This document shows positions 18,015 to 27,738 of a stretch of 64,000 nt of DNA, one piece after another; the stretch's first letter is position 1; the number at the start of each line of letters is the position of its first letter. Origin of the DNA: Gracilaria vermiculophylla (lineage: Eukaryota; Rhodophyta; Florideophyceae; Gracilariales; Gracilariaceae); contig JAHNZQ020000308.1 in the NCBI GenBank assembly GCA_019155205.2, positions 3,932,735-3,996,734 on the forward strand, read 5' to 3'. A model generated the notes under the pieces. The model was not told where the DNA came from, made no database searches, and saw only the letters and a program-made list of their open reading frames with translations. The position numbers and the translations under genes were made by a program.

Positions 18015-20411
18015 TTAGCATCGTTCAAAAACCTTGTAAAGCCTCGATGTGGACGTTATTTCTCTCAAGACTCTGTCTGCGAAGAACTTCTTGGGAGGGT
18101 AATAATTAGTGCGCATCGCAGAGAATAAAACATGGCGAAGAACCCATTTTCGACTTTGCTCATCATTTCCAGCTGTAAAAGACTTCCGATGCTTGTCTGA
18201 GGCGACTGAGGCTAGACCGCCTTTCATCGGTGCATTTGGAAGTTCACGCTCCGAGTTGTTTACCAAAGGATTCCAATGATTGCCGTACCACTCACCAAAA
18301 GCATCCGAAATGCGACGAAAACACGGCTCCTCTGCGCTCCAATCTGTATCTACGGCAAGATGGTATAAAAATGGGCCCAAGAAGCGAAGATCAGGCGTAA
18401 CATGAGGAATGATCAAAGGTAGAGTGTTCAAGGTAAGATCTTGAGGGTTGTCTCCTTCTATCGAAAGACAGTAGTACTCTGACAACATAGGAGCCTTTTC
18501 CAATAGTATCATTGCGCAGGACTCTGCGTTAATTCTTCGAGAGCTTAAACACTCTGGATTAGTTGATAGATAATTGGTTAACAGTTTCATGATTGGCGCA
18601 GCAGGTTTCAGAGTTAAAGCGTCCATGTCTGCAAAGCGAATCAAAGTCTGTTGATACATCAACTCCTTCACTAGGGAAGAAATATCTGCCATCAGTAATT
18701 TAGTCTCGTACTGCAGCAGAACAAATCTTTCGGAGGCAACACCAACAAATTGGTGTTCTCGCAAAATCTGAGAGAGTCCTTGGTGTGAATCACTTCTTGC
18801 TTTGTCCAAAAGAGTCTCAATAGAAGTCAAGAGAGGAATGGCACCAGGTCGACGACGACGATTAGTCTGGATTCCAATCGCTGCGTTTTTTGCTTCTTGT
18901 GTAGCAAGAAAAATATCATATAGACCAACTGGAGCGTTTGACCCTGTCCTGACTTTGTCTTTAGCATATACCAGTTTCGAGGATTTCGGTTTTGACGTCG
19001 AACTCTGAACTTTTCTTTGGGATGTCAGATACATTTGGCTCTGTTTTCGTTTTGAGGGCAGACGTGGGAATGCATCATCATTTCCAGTTACCGCTTGGGG
19101 TCTATACACATCATTTCTCATGTCGTTCAGAATTTGAGGCTTACCGTTTGTAACGCTTCCGCCACTTTCGGATTTCTTTGACACCATAGGGGATTCCTTT
19201 TCTATCACTGTCTCCTGATTTTGATGCTGCTCCACAGAATCCCCATCAGAATCGGAGTTCGGAGGGTCGTGTTTTCCTTGCAACGGTTTGAACTCGAACT
19301 GAGAGGCCGAAGTTTGTATTGGGGCTACACTGAGAGTTGGGAACATTCGAGAACACTCTGCTCGCTTTAGTTCTTTGCTAAGCGCTTCGACAACCCCCCC
19401 TACAATAGATATTTCGTGAAGAAAACGCACTTCTTTTTTGGTGGGGTGCACATTCACGTCAATATCTTTCTGTTCCATCGTTAGATCTATGTAGACAAAA
19501 GGATATCCATTCTTTGGCAGGTAAGAACTGTACAAACCCCATATCGCTTTCTTGAACGGCATGCATTCGACTAAACGCCCATTGATAAACAAGATGAAAA
19601 CACCTTTCTTCATGCTAAACGTTGCCCGTGTTGCTATTAGATTCACTTTTGCATTGGCCTGCTGCACACACACATTCGCAGAGAACGTCTCAGTGGCCAA
19701 ACTGCCAAAGCCAGCTCGAATGTTGCTTTCCGCCGTTGAAGACGGAGGTGTGCGAACGTCCGCAACGCCAGATAGTCTCGATGAGGATTTTGACTGCCGC
19801 TTGCAAACAAAAGCTACGTCAGGATACTTAATAGAATACCTTGTGACAACATCAACAATTGCTCGATATTCCTCTGAAGAAGATTTTAGGGCTTTCTGAC
19901 GGGTTGGAAGGTTGTAGAACATGTCTTCAACAATTATTGTGGTTCCTTGGACGCCGGCAGTCTCTACTGGATGAGTCTTGAGAACCCCATTGAGATATGA
20001 TGCTTTATAGGCAACTTCCGATTCTTTGGTCATTGTCACTACAGAAAGACGCGCTACGTGAGAAATCGAAGCCAGAGCCTCTCCGCGGAAGCCAAAAGTC
20101 GACACGGTTTCGAGATCCTCAAAGCTAGATATCTTTGAGGTTGCAAATCTTTCACAAAGAAGAGGAATATCTTCTTCTGATATTCCTTTGCCGTTGTCGA
20201 CAACCTGAAGAAGCTTGAGCCCACCTTCCTTAACAGTCACCGTGATAGTTGAAGCACCGGCATCTAGACTATTCTCTAGCAACTCCTTGAGAGCGGCGGA
20301 TGGACGAACAACAACTTCACCAGCTGCTATAAGATTAATCACATGCTCTGGAAGTCTGCGAATACAGCCCTTCGGGTTTTGGGGGACTTCCGAGTGGGAA
20401 ACAGAGTCCAT
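18015..20411 (-). CDS. MLH1: DNA mismatch repair protein MLH1 (798 aa)
   Basis: MLH1 is the common subunit of eukaryotic MutL heterodimers, acting after MutS homologues to nick the strand carrying a mismatch. The N-terminal GHKL ATPase is complete: IRRLPEHVINLIAAGEV, the Mg-binding Glu46/Asn47 in ELLENSLDAG, DNGKGI, the ERFATSK lid and GFRGEALASI. The transducer domain follows, with VNVHPTKKEVRF. A polar linker at about residues 350-500 leads to a C-terminal dimerisation domain. The protein ends in FERC, the C-terminal signature of MLH1 rather than PMS1 or PMS2; in yeast this Cys contributes to the Pms1 endonuclease site. The length is typical (human MLH1 is 756 aa) and no intron is needed. 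Start and stop are both clear. Confidence 0.97.
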   Translation of the reverse strand: MDSVSHSEVPQNPKGCIRRLPEHVINLIAAGEVVVRPSAALKELLENSLDAGASTITVTVKEGGLKLLQVVDNGKGISEEDIPLLCERFATSKISSFEDLETVSTFGFRGEALASISHVARLSVVTMTKESEVAYKASYLNGVLKTHPVETAGVQGTTIIVEDMFYNLPTRQKALKSSSEEYRAIVDVVTRYSIKYPDVAFVCKRQSKSSSRLSGVADVRTPPSSTAESNIRAGFGSLATETFSANVCVQQANAKVNLIATRATFSMKKGVFILFINGRLVECMPFKKAIWGLYSSYLPKNGYPFVYIDLTMEQKDIDVNVHPTKKEVRFLHEISIVGGVVEALSKELKRAECSRMFPTLSVAPIQTSASQFEFKPLQGKHDPPNSDSDGDSVEQHQNQETVIEKESPMVSKKSESGGSVTNGKPQILNDMRNDVYRPQAVTGNDDAFPRLPSKRKQSQMYLTSQRKVQSSTSKPKSSKLVYAKDKVRTGSNAPVGLYDIFLATQEAKNAAIGIQTNRRRRPGAIPLLTSIETLLDKARSDSHQGLSQILREHQFVGVASERFVLLQYETKLLMADISSLVKELMYQQTLIRFADMDALTLKPAAPIMKLLTNYLSTNPECLSSRRINAESCAMILLEKAPMLSEYYCLSIEGDNPQDLTLNTLPLIIPHVTPDLRFLGPFLYHLAVDTDWSAEEPCFRRISDAFGEWYGNHWNPLVNNSERELPNAPMKGGLASVASDKHRKSFTAGNDEQSRKWVLRHVLFSAMRTNYYPPKKFFADRVLREITSTSRLYKVFERC

Positions 20412-22700
20412 CTTTGATCAGTCTCCACAGAGACAGATGTAAATTGAATAAGAATATCACAGAATATGTTTGACGATGGCCAGGCCGATGCGAAGGGAAG
20501 GAAAACAATTGCCATAAATATCCATTTCGACCTAAACGCGACGTTCTGTAGGTGGGGTATGTTGTTGGAGCTCACGAAGGCATTGAAAGCAAGGACACGC
20601 TTTTGTGAGCAGGCTAATTCAATGACCACGAAGTGCTTATTAGGATGTGCTCGGAATATTGAAGTGGAGATACGGAGGTGTTGAAAGATTAAGTGCTGAG
20701 TGTCGAAGGGGAAAATGACGATAGGCTTCTGCCTTGTAATATATGATTAGCATGCGGCGAAAATCATGTGACTGCCTTACGCCCGTTTTACCGTACGAGG
20801 TGGGTACTCGGGAAATCGGAAACGATTAGGTAGCCATAAATTTCAATTTCCGGATGGCATCCATTTTCTGAGCTGTGGGAATTAAAGCGGAATTTTTTTA
20901 TATAATGCTTGCAGAGAGACCATGCAATCATGATCTGTTTTGCTAAAGCCAAAATTTACAAACTTTTTCATCTTTCCAGGCCTAACCAAAATACTTCACA
21001 GCCAAAAAATATACTTAATATAGATATATATATTGGTTATTAACTTTTTGCGACCTAAGTCTACAATCTGCTTAACTTCCGTAATTTTTTTTGCAAAGAA
21101 TAATTTAATCAATACTATTTAAAGATATTTTCTATCAATTTCTGACATTCTTTCAAATCATAAACAAACTATTTCACGTAAAAAAGCAACAATATTATAT
21201 AAAATTGCTTGAAATGCCTTTTAGGGTCTTGTTAAAAACCATGATAATTTCAATTTTTAACAACTATCATTCCATTTATCGTTTTTATGGACAGACACAT
21301 TTATTGTAAGTTATATAAAGAAATTAAAAATTATTTACAATTCAGTTCTGAACAAATACTACAAAAAAAGAAAGAATAAACATCGTTTTCTTATTCATAA
21401 AACAACTATTAGTTGTCTATCATTTTTCAAGCCGTGCATTATGGAAACATCCGGAGTCCAGGAAAAACGATCTTTCTTCTACAGAAGTGTTCTTAAGTCA
21501 ATGATTGCTTTTCTTTTTTCTACTTACCGTTAACAAGTCACTCAGTACTGTTTCGAAACAATTAAATCTTTCTTCTTACTCAAATTTACTTCAAAATTAA
21601 AAGCAACATGAGCACTGAGTTTATTTTGAACCTAAATGACACTTTTTAGAGCAATTGATGGAATGGTTTAGTTGCTTTTTTTAAATGTTGCAACAAGTAT
21701 CTGGGGCTAAAAGATCTGTTTTACTTTCTTTTTCTGATAAATTTTTCAGCTACCTGAATCAATTTAAATACTAATTGGGGTTTGCAGACGCTTTATTGTT
21801 TCGTTTCAGATACATAAAGAGCAAAACGTCTAGTTTGAACAAAAATGATTCGGGAAATGAATTGATTGAATAAAGCAAGTGTATTCACATACGGAGGCGG
21901 ATCGTTTCCTTCAACGCGAAATACAAGGATTTGCCTGCATGGAGGAAATTGGAAACGATTTTTTTGCACGTGAGTAAATGCTAATGCACTACGATTGATT
22001 GAGCGTTTCCGATTTCTGGCTTCATGAACTCACAAGACGACCCTTCCTGCAACGTTAAAGCTAACGGCACGTCTGTAAACAAAAAATGCAGTCCCCGAAC
22101 GATCACTTAAGGTACTACAGTACAGGCAGGGAAGTAAATACCCCCTCTTTGAAAATTGTTGATCCCTCGAAAGGCTACCACAGGGGTAGCCTTGTCGAGA
22201 GATCAACATTTGGTTGCGAACTTCGGCTCTACTCCAGACCATTAAAACACACCAATTTTTGGTGGTCTCTAATATTGGTCCAAAATGACTTGGCTCCCTA
22301 CCATGCGGGTTTTAGCATAGATATAGCCATAGCGTGCGATGATGGTAGAAGATCAGGTGAGCAAATGGCATATCGTCTGAGGCCACAACTTTGAATAACT
22401 TGCCCTTTTGCGAGCAACGGTTGAATAATACCTTCGCGTCGAGGTGTGGCACAAGCACGAAAATCGCTCAGTATCCTTTCACTAGAAGTACAAAGGTACG
22501 ACGGTATATCACAGCCACTAGTCTCAGATTTTGTCACTGTCCGTGGTTGGACCTGAAGCATTACTTGCCGCGATTTGAGCCTCCATCAGCTGGATCGCCA
22601 ATTGATTTGCAGCGGAAAGAACAGTCCCACAGAACCACTAAACATCTTCTTCAGGTCCGGATTCAATTGCTTCATTGATCGAGGCAGCAAGGCGCCAGTC
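20412..22700. other. 2.3-kb intergenic region with an AT-rich island (about 20880-21960)
   Basis: The central 1.1 kb is strikingly AT-rich, with many A and T runs and no open frame worth calling, inside a window of roughly balanced composition. It is flanked by ordinary sequence that includes the divergent promoters of MLH1 and the next gene. It could be an old mobile-element remnant or a structural or replication element; nothing identifies it. Confidence 0.55.
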
Positions 22701-23477
22701 ATGAGTATTCATCGCTTCGCAGCTCTCAGTGTGAGAGCAGCTTTATCGGCCAATTCTCGAACCAAAGTCTTGCGATCGGGAACAGGTCAAGGGACAATGG
22801 AGATGTTAACCTCAGTTATGAATCGCCGCCTTAGTGCTGTCCAGCCTGCGCCGTCAACACCCCAAGCACCACGAAACGATACCGGTTCGAAGCCTTCTCA
22901 ATCTCTTGAAAAAAAAGAATTGGAAGAGAAGGAGGTCGAAAAGAGTCCGGAGCCCTCAACAAACAAAATACCAGATATCCCGTCAAATTCTTGGTCTTCT
23001 ATCGGCTTTGAACCAGAAGACGCAAACGACCCTAATAAATGGAAGAAGTTTGCATGGAAGTATGTCGGGGCGGTGTTACTCTTCTTTGTTTCATACAAGA
23101 CATTACACTGGTATGTGGACAGAATTGAGGAAGAGGGTAAGCAAAAGAAAAAAAACTTGGAAGAGTCACGTGAATTTTCAAATGAGCTCAAACAAAGCGG
23201 AAGCAGTACCATGGGTGTCTCTTCAATGTTCCAAAACATCGAGCAGAATGCCGAATTGAAAAAGATGATGGAGTCGGTCGCAGAAGGTGGTGGTGGGCAA
23301 ACGTCATCGGAACTCGAAGAGTTGTACAGATATCGTGACGAACTTGATGCCAGACTAAGGGATTTGAGAAAACAGGGTCGTAACTCTGAAATAGATGCAG
23401 AGAAGAAGGACATCAAACTCGAACTAAGTGCACTTTCCGAAGAAATTAGCATCCTTGAGAGGAAGAACAAATCATGA
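22701..23477 (+). CDS. Unrecognised single-span coiled-coil protein, possibly mitochondrial (258 aa)
   Basis: I do not recognise this gene. The start MSIHRFAALSVRAAL gives an Arg/Ala/Ser-rich, acid-free N-terminus that could be a mitochondrial or plastid presequence. A Glu/Lys-rich stretch (about 67-85) precedes a single membrane span at about 117-136 (YVGAVLLFFVSYKTLHW). The rest is strongly charged, with helix-forming Glu, Lys and Leu heptads at about 205-258, a probable coiled coil. This layout resembles inner-membrane scaffold or tether proteins, but I saw no family motif. The frame is open 42 codons upstream; I chose the ATG that begins the presequence-like segment. Confidence 0.65.
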   Translation: MSIHRFAALSVRAALSANSRTKVLRSGTGQGTMEMLTSVMNRRLSAVQPAPSTPQAPRNDTGSKPSQSLEKKELEEKEVEKSPEPSTNKIPDIPSNSWSSIGFEPEDANDPNKWKKFAWKYVGAVLLFFVSYKTLHWYVDRIEEEGKQKKKNLEESREFSNELKQSGSSTMGVSSMFQNIEQNAELKKMMESVAEGGGGQTSSELEELYRYRDELDARLRDLRKQGRNSEIDAEKKDIKLELSALSEEISILERKNKS

Positions 23478-24312
23478 TTTGTGATAAGTTCTGTTTGTCT
23501 ATCTGGCTTGAATCAACTTTCAAGTCAACTTCAAAGAGGCGGACTTTTATATGAAATACTACTGTAGATCCGTCTCGCTGCGTTTGCGGGCTATGGTTCC
23601 ATATTCATCTCCGCATTTACGGCTGAGGCTTGTGTCATAACATCAAGCTAGGATTGATGCTAGAGAAATACGATAGACCATAACTCCCTCTTACCAAGCC
23701 TCATATGTGCGATATTTGAGAGCTCATGCAGAATTGGTCAAGTCACGACTTGTTCCACCTGTTCTACAGTATACCTCAATAACCATGATAGGAAAGACAG
23801 CGCTTGTTCTCTCGGCAGTCGACTGCAATAGATTTTCATGAGCTGCTCTAGTCCCCCGACGTTTGACAGCATCATATCATCCAAAGCAGGCAGCGAGAAA
23901 AAAGGAATAGACTGTAAGAGCTGCCCCTTTGCCTAGTAGAAACATACCGCTGCAGGAGTAGAGCTCTGAACTGCGATGAACACTAATCAGGGATGCCGGA
24001 CCACTAGTAGTAAAGGCGGTTGCTTCACGACGGTTCACCAAGCGCGTCAAGTTTTCAGGTTTTTTTGGGCCGAAACATCGAAATGTACCATATATAGTAC
24101 CGTCATTTACGAACGGTTCACTTCATCTTCCAGGATTACGGCTTCAAGGATCTTACACCGTTATCCACCAAGCGTGTAGCCATATTCTTGCTGACCATCG
24201 TGCCGCCGCACCTGTGGAGAAACCAGCAGAAACCAGCAGAAACCATCAGCGAGTCAATTCTCGCGGAGCGCATGTGGAGAACCACCAAGTGAAGGCCTAA
24301 TCAACCGTTGTT
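23478..24312. other. Intergenic, no gene seen
   Basis: This holds the 3' end of the preceding gene and presumably the promoter of the LYR gene. A 10-bp unit, AACCAGCAGA, is repeated about three times at 24221-24250. There are no supportable ORFs. Confidence 0.5.
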
Positions 24313-24786
24313 ATGAAATATCGACACCAAGTTTTGTCTCTTTATCGCAGAGCCTTGCGTATCGCGAAGTCATGTAAGTCCATGAGCTCCACAGAATTAT
24401 CACTGGTCAGAACGTTCGACATTTCGCAAATTGGGCGTCGCTAACCTGTTGAATTTCATAACAATCTTGCGTTGGGAACATATCGTTCTTCCAATTATTA
24501 AGGGGAAGAACCAAGCGAACGTTCGTACATCGTAAATGAGGCCAGGACTCTCGTTCGTAGGAACAAAGATATCAAGTCGGAAGACAAAATTGCCGAAAAA
24601 GTCCAAGAGTTCGAAGCGAGGATAACAACTGGTGTTCATTATAAGATTCCGTACCCAAGGCCGACAAACGTTGCTCCAGGGGCGACTGGTAAAGATCCAG
24701 AGGTCATCACACCAGTATATCTGGACTCATACAAACAATCACAAAATGCAAATCGCAAAGCAGCACGGGAAAAGCCAGAATACTGA
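24313..24786 (+). CDS. LYR-motif (Complex1_LYR) protein, two exons, 114 aa
   Basis: Exon 1 (24313-24373) reads MKYRHQVLSLYRRALRIAKS; exon 2 (24503-24786) continues SERSYIVNEARTLVRRNKDI and on to KIPYPRP. Joining the GTAAGT donor at 24374 to the AAG acceptor at 24502 creates a Trp codon, keeps the frame, and gives the same spacing between the LYR and RRNK blocks as in human LYRM4. LYR proteins are small mitochondrial factors that bind acyl-carrier protein and serve in Fe-S cluster delivery or as complex I subunits. The phrase VLSLYRRALRIAKSW is close to the start of complex I subunit NDUFB9 (LYRM3), which is my preferred but unproven identity. Neither exon alone forms a long ATG-initiated ORF. 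The 129-bp intron contains GCTAACC, a good branch site. Confidence 0.72.
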
Positions 24787-25651
24787 ACTTCCTCTCTTGT
24801 TAACAATCCTCTTCGGATTCATGAGCTTCTAAATGCACTTCACCACCCAAATGATCGTGATTGAAATGAGATAAACAATACATCATTCGCAATGAGTAAA
24901 TATTGAAAGAAGCGAAAATGATGGAGAGAATGAGACTATCTGAGGGGAGAACTACTGAATCGTTTACTATCCGTACCCAAATGTAGTCGATACCTCGCTA
25001 GAAATGTCTCCATAAAGCTCAAGCGCTGGCTTTAGAATACGTCTGAAAATGGATGCCTCTTACGCTGAGGTTTCGTTACCGCGCTCTTTGCAGCCCTTTA
25101 CGCCAAGATCGATTCTGCATTTAGTTTTGTCCCACCAAACCTAAACCTTGGCGCACTTGTGCATGCCAACATATATGAAGTCGGGTGAGAAGACAAAGTA
25201 GGGTAAGGACGAAAAAGTTGAACTGATGTTATGTAGAAATCAAAAACTTGTGCGTTCATGTCCTAAATCCACCCATGGTCCATGACCTCAAAGGCACCAA
25301 ATCCCAAAATGCCCCCCATCACCGTCAGGTCGCTCCGCCTTGCTTATCTGGGTTCTTATAGATGCCCTTATGTATCTCTCCCAGAACATTCAATTTCTTG
25401 TGACTGAGGACAGATTTTTCATGCCATATGTAGTGAACAAAGGTAGATTGCTATCTTTGCCTCCGGAAAGATGGGACTGCCACTGTGTAAATTCGCCGTC
25501 TGCCTTTTTATTTCCACCGCCATAACGAAGACCAGTAATTAGCCTACGACCTAACTACCGATATTTTACGACGTATGAATGCCGGCGACCAGGCACTCTG
25601 CGCGTTTCTGTTCCTTTTGTAGAGCATTAGCAAGCTGGTATTGCTTTGATT
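24787..25651. other. Intergenic, no gene seen
   Basis: Only short frames. It is presumably the 3' end of the LYR gene and the promoter of ADAT3. Confidence 0.5.
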
Positions 25652-26680
25652 ATGCCTCGGTTCAGATCTGAAGGAGATTACGTAGCCGATCATGAGGATG
25701 AAATCTCGAAGGTTTTGCGTCAGCACGTGAAACAAGTCGGCGTAAATGGCGCAGAAAACGGTCCTAGACAACCGCAAACATGTACAGTGCTCATTTCTTC
25801 GATCGAACCACGACACGCTAGCAAGGTCATGCCCATTCTGTCCGAGCATTTTCCTCTCAATGACGGACTGTCTCATTTGAAGCGCGTCAGGAGAATCAAC
25901 ACGGCAAAATCCCGAGGAGAATTTCACTTGGAAGTGGTGCTATGTCGCGAAGAAGTATGGGAGCATCGTACACAAGAAGCAAGACATGCACTTCTTTCCT
26001 TTAATTTGGAACCGAAGCAGTACATGGTTCCGGTAGCAGCTCCCCTCTCGCGCGAAGAACTGCATCAGTGGAGCGATATTTGGCCACTAGTATATAGACC
26101 CGGAAAACACAGGTTCACACCACCCTCATCGAGTGAACTTAAAGATATGTATGCTCAGATTGACAACGTTGTAAAACGAAGCAAAATGGTTGAGGCGCCT
26201 CACTGCGCAGTAGTGGCTACATTGATTGATCCCACAACTGGAAAGGCTGTGGCTTTCGCTCAGGATCAGTCTTATCGGAAGGCTGATACTTCTTACAACT
26301 CTATCACGTCTGATAGGCGATTGAAGCATGCCGTTATGAATTGCCTTGCTTCTTTTGCTTCTCCACACACTCCAATAACCGATACAGAATGCGATGCCGA
26401 AAACGCGCGGAACAAAGCACAGAAATTATCACGGGCCAGTTGTCTCCCTTTTGACCAATATCTGTGCACTGGTTTGGATTGCTACGTTACTCGGGAACCT
26501 TGTGTTATGTGTGCGATGGCATTGTTGCACTCCCGAATTCGGCGAGTAGTTTTCGCAGCTTTCAACGACGACAACGTCGGCGGATTCTCAGAAGCTAAGA
26601 TTCACAATGAGCCTGCCTTGAACCATCGTTTTGAAGCCTTAATTATTCCAGTTGAACAGATAAACTCGTGCTTGAAGTGA
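25652..26680 (+). CDS. ADAT3: tRNA adenosine-34 deaminase subunit ADAT3/Tad3 (342 aa)
   Basis: ADAT2-ADAT3 converts A34 to inosine in the wobble position of several tRNAs. ADAT3 is the catalytically inactive partner that helps bind the tRNA. The CDA-fold deaminase domain occupies about residues 165-342. The zinc ligands His226 (KHAVM), Cys284 and Cys287 (PCVMC) are present, and the catalytic Glu of active deaminases is Val228, the hallmark of the Tad3/ADAT3 branch. FAAFNDDNVGG and the final helix also fit. The N-terminal half (LEVVLCR, EELHQWSDIWPLVY) matches the RNA-binding extension of ADAT3. The frame begins with a TTG two codons earlier; the first ATG is at 25652. The gene converges on LSM1, whose stop is 23 bp away. 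Confidence 0.93.
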   Translation: MPRFRSEGDYVADHEDEISKVLRQHVKQVGVNGAENGPRQPQTCTVLISSIEPRHASKVMPILSEHFPLNDGLSHLKRVRRINTAKSRGEFHLEVVLCREEVWEHRTQEARHALLSFNLEPKQYMVPVAAPLSREELHQWSDIWPLVYRPGKHRFTPPSSSELKDMYAQIDNVVKRSKMVEAPHCAVVATLIDPTTGKAVAFAQDQSYRKADTSYNSITSDRRLKHAVMNCLASFASPHTPITDTECDAENARNKAQKLSRASCLPFDQYLCTGLDCYVTREPCVMCAMALLHSRIRRVVFAAFNDDNVGGFSEAKIHNEPALNHRFEALIIPVEQINSCLK

Positions 26681-26703
26681 GCTAGTTGGTACCGCGCGCC
26701 TCC

Positions 26704-27132
26704 TTAAAATTCTTCCGGTATAGCCCACTCGAGCACAGATTTTCTTGTCTCGGCGTTTTCTTTAGCTTTGGCCAGCGCTCTCCGGATCTCTCGTTCTGAA
26801 ACCTGCTTCATTGAATTGCCGACTCTCATTTCTTTTTCTTCATCTACTTCGCCGAGGAGCATGACGTTTTCTCCCCGGATAACAAATATTCCCATAGGAA
26901 CATCAGCATACATGTTTTCTACTGAGAGACGCTCGACGGTGTTATCGAGAATTAGATTTGCGTATTGATCAAAAGATCTGAGCCAGCCGAAGAAGTTCCT
27001 TCCATCCCTTAGACATACAAGCACCAATTTATCAAGCTGTTCATATAAACTAGCAGCCCCCGGGAGTTTGAATGCATCCAAACTAGACGGGGAGGTCTGG
27101 GGTGCAGACCTCAATTGAGCAGTATCATCCAT
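26704..27132 (-). CDS. LSM1: U6 snRNA-associated Sm-like protein LSm1 (142 aa)
   Basis: LSm1 defines the cytoplasmic LSm1-7 ring that binds the 3' ends of deadenylated mRNA and promotes decapping. The Sm1 motif (VLVCLRDGRNFFGWLRSFDQYANL) and the Sm2 motif (GIFVIRGENVMLLGE) are intact, with TVERL between them as in human LSm1. The RGEN within Sm2 is part of the RNA-binding pocket. A charged C-terminal helix follows, the region that contributes to Pat1 binding and 3'-end recognition in LSm1. There is a short Ser/Pro-rich N-terminal extension, the length is typical, and there is one exon. Confidence 0.95.
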   Translation of the reverse strand: MDDTAQLRSAPQTSPSSLDAFKLPGAASLYEQLDKLVLVCLRDGRNFFGWLRSFDQYANLILDNTVERLSVENMYADVPMGIFVIRGENVMLLGEVDEEKEMRVGNSMKQVSEREIRRALAKAKENAETRKSVLEWAIPEEF

Positions 27133-27738
27133 GAACTACCTTCTCTAAACAACAGTCCGAATGAAACGACGCTCTCAGACTGTCTCAGAGCGGGGCCAGC
27201 TGATGGGGATGGCGGAGCTGCTTACTTCTCAACTCACTCAAGTCTAGATGAAACGTGTTATTCTGTCTGAGGCATGTTCACAATTCTTTGGCTCTACTGT
27301 ACATGGGGGTTTTTACGAGCCTTTTCATTACACACTTTTGCACGTTCTCCCGCCGCTCCCATTGGTATCCCCTTTCTGAGTCACGAGGTTAGTGAGATAC
27401 CACATCCGAACAACGGCTAGTTACGGTTACTTATCATCACAATGCGCACTGCAGATTCCGTACACTATGAAGAATGTTCCCACCACGGCGGCGGATACAT
27501 CTAGCGTGCATCCCCCTCAAATGTTGTTCAAGGAGAATCCAGCAGCAAACTTGAGCATTTTGGCACAGACCACCCTCGGATGGTACGGAATCGTTTGATA
27601 AACACCAATATTAGTGCTTTCGAGCTCAACCTACGAGACCTTCTGTTTTGACCTTCACGCATCAGAACATTGCGTTGAAGCTAAAATTGTCTTGCGTGTG
27701 ACACCTTTTCAAACTCTCACTGCATTGTCAAAAGAAAA
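27133..27738. promoter_or_regulatory. Divergent spacer between LSM1 and PWP1
   Basis: About 600 bp hold both promoters. A 68-codon frame at 27392-27598 has no recognisable features and is not called. Confidence 0.4.

Noticed and set aside
24221..24250. Three direct repeats of AACCAGCAGA, considered as a CRISPR-like or regulatory array
   Set aside because: Too few units, no spacers, and a eukaryotic context; simple tandem slippage is enough.
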